64,000 bases of DNA, taken from Kudoa neothunni (taxonomy: Eukaryota; Cnidaria). Under the pieces are notes generated by a model that did not search any database, had not been told where the DNA came from, and saw only the letters and a list, made by a program, of their open reading frames with translations. Below, piece after piece: positions 37,996 through 48,974 of the stretch. The position numbers and the translations under genes are program-made. The stretch is taken from the NCBI GenBank assembly GCA_964304625.1, contig OZ199840.1:7812001-7876000 (forward strand), read 5' to 3'. Position 1 is the first letter of the stretch. Each line of letters opens with the position of its first letter.

Positions 37996-38770
37996 TTAAT
38001 TCGAATTTTTAATATTTTCAAGAGAAAATGTATTTGATACGTAATTGTGGAGCGAATAAAGATTTTTATTTGTAACGCTACGGGAATTTCTCTTGAAGGC
38101 ACACCAAGTGGTTTCAATTCGGTTGATATGGACACCAGTACTCGAAGAAAATAAATATTTATGCGTAACTGTTTCGTTGAGAAACCCAAGTTCATTCGCA
38201 CGACGATATACTGCCCAGCACTCAGTACTACACAGAATTGAATTTTCCATCACTCTATTTAAAATGATATTTTCAATAATATCACGGCTCCTTGTGTTGA
38301 TTAACTCAAAAAAAACAATAACCACTCTCATCTATTCCACCAACTATTCAATTCTGCCGATTTTAGAACAAACGACCAACATTGTATTTTCGTATAGTGA
38401 CGGCAGTCTCATCAATCTGCATTATAATATTTTCATATCCATTTTTTTTATTTTCGTTGTTGATTTTTAGAATGATAATACTCCGAGTAAGTACTCACTA
38501 AACATTTATCGTATTATGCGATGAAATTTTAGTATGATTTTGAATTTATTCGTATGCCACATTTTTTAATTGGATGTGCAATACAAAAAATAGAAAGAGT
38601 TTCGATATTGGAAAATTTAAGTAATACAAAAATTGACCCAACTCAGATTTTTTTTCTTCTACGATCTGATCAGTGGAAAATAAATCATTCAGAGACTTGT
38701 CAAAAACTTATCGCACCAGACATCCACTTTCATATTTCGTTTGTGCCGAGGACATATAGCACATCGGTGT
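37996..38770 (-). mobile_element. Merlin-type (IS1016/IS1595-like) transposase relic
   Basis: The minus-strand frame 38331-37996 contains CWAVYRRANELGF, then ETVTHKYLF, HINRIETTWCAFKR, which is the C-terminal part of the ISXO2-like DDE domain of IS1595/Merlin transposases (W..Y, VNH...F.......H.N.IE..W...KR). Upstream, at about 38440-38390, IIMQIDETAVTIRKYN carries the first catalytic Asp. Further up, CPRHKRNMKV resembles the N-terminal part. Frames differ along the way and stops interrupt, so the gene is broken. A plus-strand open frame across the same DNA is a shadow. Confidence 0.75.
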
Positions 38771-38779
38771 GACACTCGG

Positions 38780-39310
38780 ATTCAGAATCTTGAGGTAATG
38801 GAATCGAATTCGCCGGTGAGTCTCTATCCCATATTTGGGAGCTGTGGTTAAAGTGTGTTCGCTATGAAGTGAGGTGAACGTGAGTAGAATTTTGAATCTC
38901 CGGAACCCATTCAAAGGCAAGTAATTTGCAACCCTCACAGAGCCAATCTCTTTAAAGGGATAGGGTTTGGGGTGGCGATCGCCCTTAGATGAGGATGTTT
39001 GGTGGGTTAAACTCCCACACTACCGCATGAAGATAAGGGGTGGGGTTCCATGTTACGTCCTGCGGTGCCTAAAGCGTTAATGGAAGAGGTCTGACCAACC
39101 AGAATTCCACAACCTAGTAAGTTGCGCCAGGGGTTTTACCTTGTAAAACAAAAAAAGACAAATGAGCGACAAAATTTTAGTGGGGTATTGAAATTTATGA
39201 ACGTTTAATGAACCGCTCTGGTGGGACCCAGAAAATTCTGAGTATTGGTGTGCTACGGTTAATAATGAAATGATTGGGCAGTCAGTCTGGCTAACTTTGA
39301 AGTCAATAGC
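38780..39310. other. GC-richer island of unknown nature
   Basis: About 500 bases at roughly 45-50% GC in a window that is otherwise near 30%. It includes GGGTTTGGGGTGGCGATCGC, CTCCCACACTACCGCATG, GTCCTGCGGTGCC and CCAACCAGAATTCC. No long open frame crosses it, no clean inverted ends were found, and it does not look like rRNA or tRNA. It directly abuts the 5' side of the Merlin relic. It could be the untranslated part of a retroposon, a structured RNA gene or transferred DNA; I cannot tell which. Confidence 0.55.
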
Positions 39311-41737
39311 GCAATTTTCGATATCGCTTATTTATAAATGTCAATTAATATTTATTGAAACTACAAAAAGCAATGACTAATTATATGGAAATTAATAATA
39401 ATATTTAAAGTGTCCTTCACCCGAATAGAATCAAAATGGTTTGATCTCAATCTTGTCTCTTTTAGAATCATATATGCCCCTTTTAAGTTAATTTAATCTA
39501 ATCTAATGTAATATTGATTAACTTACAATATTGACTATTTATTTCCAGTTTATACGTCAATTATACGCGAGATTGAAATACCTCGAGTTTCACGTGATGC
39601 TGTTTTTGACGGAATGAAGAACTAAATATGTTAATTTTTAAGGTCCATCGACAAATTAAGATGGATCTTGTCGAAGACATTTTAAATTTATTTAGAAAAT
39701 AAATATATATATATATATATATTAATTGCTTTCAAATTTTAACGTGATACGGAGCTTGATTCAAAGTTGTGAATAGTTAAAGTTAAAAAATTAATACTTT
39801 TAAAAAAGGTGGGACGAGATAGATCAAATGTTAAGAAACACTGATCTAGATTCCAGAAGTATTGTATCTCAAAGTAATGTTTTCACATTTTATTCAATAT
39901 TATAACTTATATATAGTAGAATTGTATATGAAATATAAAACAAACATTGAATAGCTACAAAAAAATGTAATCTCATTACCATTATATTCTTCGCACATAT
40001 CGAACATCGTTTAACCGAAATTTCAATATCAGAAAGGAAAATGCTAGCTCCCGACATTTTCGAATAAACGGGATTTGACTGTATATTGTTCATAAATAAT
40101 GGGAACGTTTTTGCTATGTCCCATATTAACTTAAATCTACTTATAAATTTTATATTACTAATTTTAAACTCGTCTCTAGGTTTAATTAATTATGGGTAAC
40201 ATTAAATTATTTCATCAACCTAGATAATTGCGTATGTTCACCACATTACATTGTTAACTAATATACAAACTTTTTTGTGTTACACGCACGCCAGAATACC
40301 ACTAGTATAATTATTTTTATTATACTGAAAAACAAGTTATATTTGTTTGTTAACTGTACCCTCGGGATATTTTAAGAAATTCTTATTCTAACTTTCGCGC
40401 GTATTGTTATGAAATTCAATCATTTTTTGTGGGATAACTTTTTATATATTCGAGTCATTAAAAAGATTCTTTTGATTTAAATAATTCTTCGCCAACTACA
40501 ACTACTTCTGATTTCGAATCACGTAATTTTTTTGAGATAAATCGAATATTTTGGTCATTTTTATTGTTGCTATTGCTATCGTATTCAAATGTTCTTAAAG
40601 ACGACTCATTATAAATAGATTCAAATATTCAGAAATATCAATATAATCCAACGGTTCGTTTAGTTCATCATTTTTTATTTTATTTGACCTAAATTTAATT
40701 ATATATTTTTATTTTGATTGTGATCCTAGTAAATCATTACCATTGGGATTTAATTCGGTTATTTAAAAACAAATCAATACTTTTCCAGAGAGCTCTGCAG
40801 AAAAATTAAGCTATTTGTAACAAAATCAAGATCAATTATTACTGCTTTTAAAACTGTCAAAACCAAGGGATATTTTACTTTTTTGTTTTTCGATCTTTCT
40901 AAATTATGGATCACTTCAATTTGAATTTAATTCCAAATTAAGTTGTAATTTTATCTAATTAAAAGTTTGAATTTTTTATTCTCATTTTTTCAGAAAAATA
41001 ATATTACAATCTAGTTAACTCATGTTGATTGAAATTGAACTGACATTAACAATATACCTGGTAGGTCAATAGGATTTAGTCAGACAGTGATTTTGACTAA
41101 TATTAGTATTTGGTTTAAGAAATATACAACTATATCAATCCAAAAAGTTTTTATCTCGATCTAAGCTATGATAGAAACGTCACCCACAACTTATCGGGAC
41201 GTTACTGTAATTAGGCCCAAAAATTATTTTCATATGAAAATTTAATTGGTTTTCATTTAAAGTTTCAAAAGACTAACCACAATCTTGTTTTCATGATGTT
41301 ACTTTAATTCGTTGTTAAGCGATTAACCGTCTACCTGGTTCAAAATAATTTCGCAGGTTAGTGTAGCCTACGAATATAGTAATAGGGTTTAATTAATTAT
41401 TATAGGATTTAAACTTATTTTGATCTCGTAGATTATTCAACCCCAATGAATGTGGCATAATATTGATTCATAATTAAAATTGTTTTCATGCAATAGTTTT
41501 GCCATTCTTTAGCTATACAATTATTTGAATTATTGTAACATATGGATAAATCAATAGCATACCTTACGATATTATTTTCAATGCTATTTCCATTAATATC
41601 GGCTGGGATGCGACCAATGACCATATTTTTAATGACTCGTTCCAAGTTTCTAACCTAATACACTTACGTTGGGATAAATTTAAGTGCTAACACTTCTCGT
41701 CTTTTACGAATGATAATTTGAATTAGAATTATTCGAC
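39311..41737. other. 2.4-kb AT-rich intergenic region with one transposon-like end
   Basis: No supported gene. A (AT)n run lies at about 39704-39722. At about 40050-40083, the minus strand reads TACAGTCAAATCCCGTTTAT, in the style of a pogo/mariner terminal repeat, but no partner was found. A 70-codon minus-strand frame at 41433-41645 is unassigned. Confidence 0.45.
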
Positions 41738-44208
41738 ATGAGTTGGTTCAAGCAATTAATAACTTTGTTGAGCATACTACTGCCATGGAACAGCTATATG
41801 GAGGAGCTCGATGGGCAAGTGGATGTATCATATTTTATGTTGGGTTATCTTTTAAAAACTTAATATAGTATAGCTTTGGTATTGTGTTGGAATTCCCACG
41901 TAAATATTTGGTTATATATGATTTAAACCAGCTAGAAAATGATGAAAGCGGGCCAAAATTGGCAATATTTGAGTGGCGTAACACTGAGAATATAAATTTG
42001 AACATATTAAGTCCATTTTATAGGTTTAAAAAGATATTTCTTGACTAAACCCGATGAAATAGCTCCAAATATAAAACTGGCCATAGACAGAGGTTTAAAA
42101 AATCCATCGCTTGATAATTTATCCAAGGGCAACGCCAACATAACTGTAGTTGGGACAGATGAATTCCGTTATTTACTGTATATACTCGTTATTTTTCTAT
42201 ACTTTAATAAGTTTATATATAAATATGATCTAGAGCCACAAATAAGGAAGCCTACCAGACAGCATGGGACATTATGAAGAAAACCGTTAGATCATACGAT
42301 ATCTTCGATAAAAAAATAAAGTTCGTGAGTGTTAATAGAAATGATCAAGCCTGGTCTTATTTCTATGAAGCAATGAAAACTAAAAAAGTAAGCTACAAGC
42401 TTGATTTAACGACTAGACTATTTTTTATTCGAAAAAATATGCTCAATTGGATAAGATACTAATCTCGCAATCCTTCTTTTTCTATATTATAATACAGCTC
42501 ATTCATCAATCAAAATTATTTAAATAAAATAATGTGATTTTATCTAAAATAAAGTTTATCATTTTTCTAGTCAGTTTAAAAGTTTTATTAAACTAGAGAA
42601 ATTCAACGATTGCATTAAAAAATTATTCGTTGACGATTATAATTTCATCATATTCTAGGTTAAATCAGACGATGCATTGATTTATCTTTATCGATATTCA
42701 TTCGTTTTTGTTTTTCGATTGAATACCCCAATCGCCGACCTAACAAACTCAGACTATACCTCAAAATGCGCGGTAAGAGATGGATTCAATAATTACTTTT
42801 CAGTTTGGATTGACTGTGTGGGACCAGAATATATGGAAATCAAAGCGAATAATTATGTCTCAAGAGTATATTACATTTTTGTGATTGACTACTAACATTT
42901 CAAACAAGATGGCCAAGAAACAAAAGAAACCATTTGATTCTGAAATCAACTTCCCATGTTATCCTGTTGGAGCACGATACTACCATGGCTTAAGCGTCAT
43001 TTCCAGAGATTATGAATATTGCGATCATGAAACTTACCATTCGCACAGACCTTTAAGATACACCCTAGTGGGAGCTTACAACAAAGCTGAATGCTACAAA
43101 CTGATAGATAACCTTGTGAAATCAAGATATGGCTGTCAAAATATTCCGTGGTGCTCGCTACTTGATATTCCGCAAAATATTCTAAGTTACATAAAAGATA
43201 AGATACTGGTGATTGATTTATTTTGATTTAATTTGTTTGAAATCCTATAATTTAAATACTGTAATTTAACTTCAGTTAAACATAGATATTATTAGATTTT
43301 TTATAATATTTTTAGTTTCTATTTTTAATACGTAATTCAGATGAATATAATTAAAATATTAGAATTTTATTAGCTATATATATCTACCTCCTTATTTATA
43401 ATTATTTGTGTGGTTTATTTCATTATTAGCTGAACCTCGTTTTCCCGAGACTCAATATTAGAAATGGCACCAAAATATCCCAAGCATTCTTTGATGCAGA
43501 AATTAAACGGACATGTTCCCCAAGAAGTACATCGGTGCCTGTAATTTTATCAAAATATGTTTGTTCAATTAATATAAATCTAAGGAGATCGAATTTGAAG
43601 CTTGTTTCTACCTAACCTACCTAAATTACGTCTACGATTATTGGAAGATGAACCAACATGAATTTAAATCGATCGTAATTCAATTATTTGTATTTTCTAA
43701 TACTAGAGTTAAGACTAATTACTTTAAATGGTATCAATACTTTATATTTGGGCCGGGGGAACCTCCCACAACGATTCCACCAGAGAAAACGACTACAGCC
43801 TCTCCTCCATCAACCGAAAAATCAACAAAACCTCCACCAAAAGAAGAAATAACAACCCCTCCCCCAAAAGAAGAAATTACAACCCCTCCCCCAAAAGAAG
43901 AAATTACAACCCCTCCACCAAAAGAAATTACAACCCCTCCCCCAAAAGAAGAAATTACAACCCCTCCACCAAAAGAAGAAATTACAACCCCTCCACCAAA
44001 AGAAATTACAACCCCTCCGCCAAAAGATGAAGATGACGATTTACCGCCGTTGGAACATCAGGGGTCGTTAAATGTTTCTTCGATTGTTGGAATTGTTTTG
44101 GGAATTCTCGTTGGTTTGATCCTACTCTTTATTATAGCATCATTCCTAATAAGTAAGAGTAAAAAAGATTCAAAGTTATACTCTACGGTTGGCAATGAAA
44201 ACATCTAA
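41738..44208 (+). CDS. CD39-like (NTPDase-fold) membrane protein with degenerate catalytic motifs and Pro/Thr repeat stalk
   Basis: Eight exons: 41738-41818, 41869-41977, 42024-42177, 42234-42387, 42659-42865, 42909-43208, 43430-43540 and 43585-44208; 1740 bases, 579 residues, phases consistent. A signal peptide (MSWFKQLITLLSILLP) precedes an ectodomain that follows the GDA1/CD39 ecto-nucleotidases collinearly: YSFGIVLEFPRKY sits where ACR1 (GIVLDAGSS) should be, VVGTDEFR at ACR2 (ATAGMR), FVSVNRNDQAWSYFY at ACR3 (EEG.YGW), and ADLTNSDYT at ACR4 (DLGGASTQ). Cysteines and NFPCYPVGARY, LVGAYNKAEC, CQNIPWCS match the second lobe. All nucleotide-handling residues look replaced, so it is probably not an enzyme. 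Next come EEITTPPPK repeats, then one membrane helix (about 537-562) and a short basic tail. The donor at 41819 (GTGGAT) is weak. Confidence 0.7.
43843..44025 (+). repeat. In-frame 27/21-base coding repeat (Pro/Thr stalk)
   Basis: Tandem copies of GAAGAAATTACAACCCCTCC with CAAAA encode EEITTPPPK or EITTPPPK units, about seven in all. Units are 27 bases with a shorter 24-base form, both multiples of three, so length changes keep the frame. The peptide would be an extended, probably O-glycosylated stalk. Confidence 0.9.
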
Positions 44209-45140
44209 AATCTAAAATATTCGATTGGCTATCAATATGCTAAACATATAATATTTAGATTAGTGATATTCTTCATAAATATTTGATTAGTTATAAGGAA
44301 ATTTGAAACCAAGTTATTTTTGAGTGAGCTCTCGGAAATATGAATCGACGTTTTTTTGAGATATATCAGCTAGAACATAAATGGCTAAATGTTGATAGAT
44401 TGCAGTTTATTAATGACTATTCTACCTAATTTATTTCATAAAATTGGGCATCTTATTAAAGTAAAATTTATTTCTCATTGGTTGTTTAGGTTTTTATTAT
44501 ATGTGATAATTATTGGAGGAGCCGATCTATAATACATACTTCCTTAAGTTATAATTCCCCATTATTTCTTTAGTTATCCCACAGTATAAAAATCTGTAAA
44601 TCAACAATAAAAGCACTAATCAAATTATATATTAAGTTAACTAATTTAAAATAATTAAATTCTTCCATTCCCGAATTATTTAATTGCGTTCTGAGAATAA
44701 TATATTACGTACAAATAGTAAATTATGACGATTTTAAAGGTTATGTTTCTCAAAAAAAATATTTTAACCATTATTATCTTTGAATTCCGTGAAAAAATGA
44801 AAATCACATAAAAATCGTATTCTTACCTATAATAACCACTTAACATTTCACTCTATTTTTAAAAAGAATCAAACAATTTGTTACATCCGCTTAGAAAATA
44901 ATAGCTTAATATGATCACAATGTTTACATCGATCGTTTTATTTGTGTGTGTGCGCCAATTTTGATGTCAACTAGTAATTTTCGGAATTATTTCGCATCTA
45001 AATATATTCAAAGCTTTTAAACGAGGTAAAATCATTTGAGTTTTAGTATGTATATTTTTCTCAGTGAAGTATATAAATTATATATAACTAGCGCGAACTA
45101 ACCAGCGTTGCTTGGGGACGATTTCGCATAGAGACATTTC
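44209..45140. other. AT-rich spacer
   Basis: About 930 bases with no gene or repeat recognised. Confidence 0.5.
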
Positions 45141-46010
45141 TTAACCCTTCGGGGGCCAACCGATTTGAAAAACCGTGTATGCCCAAGACCTAGGCGGGGT
45201 CTCGCGTGACCCCACTAAAAATAGAACTTAATTAAATTACATCAAACTCGTACACTTAAAAGTAAACATAATAATGAACTGATTGATGTTAGAATTATTA
45301 TGTAATTTCTTGAATGTCAATAAATATTTAAATTTTTGTGATTCGGTAATTCAAGAAGGTTACACTTGAAAAAGAAAATTATCAACTTGGATGTATGTAT
45401 ATATTGTTAATGCATGTAAAATTTAATTTTCTTTTAAAACTAAAGACATTATGGAATCAATAATTAGAAATTGAATGACGCATAATGTTACACAACACTT
45501 GGGCACTGTATCGCTAACACTCAGCTGCCACATGACGGTGAAGGATTGATCTTAAGATTAAGAAGTTCAACATATCTTATAAATTAACCAAATTTCATTA
45601 TGTTTTTAAGTGTTAATTTTGGTTCAAAATTAAATATTCTTTCATATCAATGTCTATAAATAATCTTGATCCAAATCAAATGATATGATGTCATTCGAGT
45701 TTAAAAACCCGCGTAATTAATATTTAGAGAATAACGCTTCGTGAACCTACAAATTTCAAAAGATCATTCCAATCCAAGTGAGCAGAAAAACATCGAAGCG
45801 TTTTCGACATGCTTATGTAAATAATCAGAACCACCTGATTGGTCATCGCATTTCTCAATGTCTTACACATTCATTCATACTTTCCATGTCTGATTTAGAC
45901 ATGTTATATTCAGATATTTCCTCAATCTCAGAATAATCATCAATGTGGTCTTCATCACTATTTTAATTATTTTCTGAGGACATCCAATTTAATTTGTTAG
46001 GAAAAGCAAC
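45141..46010 (-). mobile_element. piggyBac relic with TTAA end
   Basis: At 45141 the sequence starts TTAACCCTTCGGGGGCC, a piggyBac-like end on its TTAA target, followed by a GC-richer block to about 45215. On the minus strand, about 45982-45840 reads MSSENN, a stop, then NSDEDHIDDYSEIEEI and NMSKSDMESMNECV. An acidic Ser/Asp/Glu-rich start is typical of piggyBac transposases. The catalytic part is absent, so this is an internally deleted or decayed copy. No matching right end was found. Confidence 0.5.
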
Positions 46011-46269
46011 AAAATGTAATGAGATCAATCGGATTAGTTATCGCTAATCTATAGCGGTAATCTTTGGGGATTTTTTTGTTATTTTAATACACATGTAATG
46101 TTTAAATAAAGTATATTTTTTAATATTTCACTAAAATTAATAATTATAAAAGGTTAATGTGGGGTTTAGGCACGTAACTAATCCGAATTAATTCCACTAA
46201 TCTTCCGGGCTCTTATAATAACCAACAATAATCTTAACGATGTGTGAATAATAATAATTTGATTTAATG

Positions 46270-47560
46270 TTTCTTGAAATACTATATTAAGAAATTTTTT
46301 CTTAAATATATATTCCAACAGATACGATTGTATATGCCCAGAGGGTTTATTCGTAATATGACGAAACTTCCTTTTGCAGGCTCCTCACGTTACTTCGATT
46401 CTATTGGTGTGCACACTAGTTTCAGTGACGAACTCTATGCTATGCTATGGTTGACAGTTTCATGGAGAAAACCATGCGTATCAAGACGCCTGTAACCCTT
46501 CCAGCAATCAGACCATATTATTGATCCCCTTTCCACATTCTCAAGAATTATTTGGTGTAGTGTTGGCAGATCCCGCTTGATTGTAATTGTCATGAAAAAA
46601 ATTGCCGTTTCCATCTATTACGACCACAATCCATTGAAATCGATTGGCTAATATCATACCTACGTTATTCTTCCTTTTTAACTAAGTTTGGATTCATTGA
46701 TCTGAACGATAATTACATCTCCACCGACCTTTTGGGAATTCTCAATTACATGGTTCGAAAATATATTGCCTAATAAAATTCTTCCAATCCACTATAATTT
46801 TGAAACTGATGTGAATGACTTCTTCATTAAACATTGACTGCTGATACTGAATAAATAGTAATAGATGATCTTTAAGATGATTGGAAGATCCATATGACTT
46901 CCTTCAAAAAAGAGTCTTTGCGGACAGAAATATACTTTCTACAGTGATTACAATAGATCGAATAACCGTCAATGCATCTTTCGCGCCATATCAACTGCAT
47001 TTCCTTATTAGAACATGTTTTAGTTTTTCATAAAAGTCCAATGCATGCCATAAATTCGATGCAATACTATTTGTTTAATTTCAAACAGTCGAAGAAGAAT
47101 GGTTCGATCTTGTTCACATCAATTGATTCAATTGTGGGGAAATGCACAGTTATATTAATGATTTAATTTTAATTCTTAGCATGAGCGGGAAAGATTTCTA
47201 TTAGGTAGGCTTGGGTTTACGTGCATAAACTCCACATTAACCAATAACACAATAATATTAATAAAATAACCAAAATTTTTATTTTAAACGTGTTTTCTAA
47301 TTATTGTCATCAATTGAATCGTCTCCATCGACCACACAACCTTCAATTAGGAAGGTTGATCTATTTTTCAGACGCTCAAGGTATCATTGGCTCACAACAC
47401 CGCTGTTCACATCATGTTTTAGTTTATTTGTTGGATGCAACGTCAAACACGTATTATTATTTCTTCTGATCAACTGCTATGCGGTAAGTTTACATTTTAC
47501 AGTTTTAACCTTTAATGAGTTAGTTTGTTTAGTTTTTACTGTGTTCATTAATGAATAAAT
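46270..47560 (+). CDS. Unresolved exon cluster, secreted or membrane protein (candidate)
   Basis: Several less AT-rich open stretches lie on the plus strand: YMPRGFIRNMTKLPFAG with SSRYFDSIGVHTSF (46274-46480); NQTILLIPFPHSQELFGVV (about 46500-46580); FGFIDLNDNYISTDLLG with ILNYMVRKYIA (about 46685-46770); SLCGQKYTFYSDYNRSN (about 46910-46960); and a hydrophobic end (47304-47558). The second and third vaguely resemble the Cache-type region of calcium-channel alpha2-delta subunits. Introns could not be set and I do not assign a function. It may be a real, fast-evolving gene or a decayed one. Confidence 0.3.
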
Positions 47561-48974
47561 TCGTCGAACATTTGCGCTAGTTGGAATTTCCGTCCTTAGC
47601 ATCCTGATCTAGCCAATATTTAAAATCTACTTTTAACCAATCTTGATTGGAGCACATATTATCTCACTCGCTTTTTGATCTCCGTTTGAAATTTCACGCA
47701 TACTTTAAAATAATATACGTCAATAACTTCAAAATACGTTATTAACAAAATTATAAAATTTATTATTCATAAACTGATCTCAAAGAATTCAATAATCTAC
47801 AAGTTTGGTGAATCAACAAAAAAACCAATATTTGGCTTAAAATGAAAAACCCCCAAGAACTCAAGATTAGTAGGGAAATCCCAAGGATTGAGCGCTCTGG
47901 ACCCAATTATAAAATAATTTAAGAAAGAATACATTTTTCGAATATTATTTCATAACGTTTTATTAATATAAGCTTAATTACACCGTTACCGCGCTATTTT
48001 TCTCTTATGATAATTTTATATTAAAAAATGATAAATATTTCCGGATAATTTATGTGAATAACAGTAATTCCGAAACAAGATGGGAAAAAAATAAATTCAA
48101 AATGGAAGTTTCAATATTTCTAGATATAAAAATCCTCGGATAATTTTAATAATTATTCCTGCATTGAGCGATGACTATTAATGCTAACGTGGATTATCGG
48201 AGCTCAGGTTGAGAAGTGCGGATCCAATATAAATCTTTTTTCTAAATTTAAACATAAACATTATTTTCTGAATAAAGATAATAATATATTCACTAAAATT
48301 TTTATATTATATAAATAAAATATGCCGTTTTCATATGTATTAAGATAAATCTATAAAAACCAAAAGTTTCACGTTACTTATTGATTTCTCTATTCATCAT
48401 TTCTGATACACCAGTGTTTTTTAATATTATTCTACATATATTTGAACTTAAATTAAAATATAGATATAAATTTTACTTTTTTACTAATAAAAAATTGGAG
48501 GGGGATTAAGAAATACCCGAATACGGTCGCTGATTTTTTGAAGGTATGACAATATTTAATTGCCAGGTTAATAATAAGTACGAACATTAAATTATTCGTA
48601 CAAATGAGTATTAACTATATATAGAGCTTTCAAAGAAATTACACTTAATATTTAAATGTGACGCTAGTAGAAAATGTTGATCTTCGTATACAGATATATA
48701 CTGAATAAACAAACCCTAAGAATATTGTAAAAACTCGCAGCGCATTCACATAACCAATCTTATCTAGCTCCAATAAAGATTTATATAAACTTGTAAAATT
48801 TCAGGTGATTGCCGAATAATTTATTTCCACCTTAAAAATCATCGTTCTGAGCCAAAAATTCATTAAACCTAATCTAAATCTATACATATTTTAATCGGAT
48901 TAAACTTCGGAGATTGCATTTTAGATCGATCAACATATTTGTTTTTCAAATTTTGGGTGTCAACTGTCTAAATT
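47561..48974. other. AT-rich spacer
   Basis: No supported gene. At about 48190-48230, GATTATCGGAGCTC with CTCAACCTG-like sequence (minus strand) could be a worn transposon end; not called. Confidence 0.4.

Noticed and set aside
38093-38470. 125-codon plus-strand open frame
   Set aside because: It lies antisense to the Merlin transposase relic, whose family motifs are clear on the minus strand.
38780-39310. rRNA or tRNA gene
   Set aside because: No conserved rRNA core strings, no cloverleaf and no A/B boxes could be seen.
40050-40083. Complete pogo/mariner element ending at 40083
   Set aside because: Only one end (CAGTCAAATCCCGTTTAT on the minus strand) was found; without a partner the element cannot be delimited.
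42234-42387. Tetraspanin large loop (AWDIMKKTV)
   Set aside because: The neighbouring exons follow CD39 order instead, and no CCG motif or four-helix layout is present.
43728-44030. 100-codon open frame with Asn/Pro/Ser/Lys/Arg repeats
   Set aside because: It is the shifted frame of the Pro/Thr stalk of the CD39-like gene; the repeat unit being a multiple of three keeps both frames open.
46500-46770. Voltage-gated calcium channel alpha2-delta subunit
   Set aside because: Two short segments look alike, but their order and cysteines do not fit well and exon joins could not be set.
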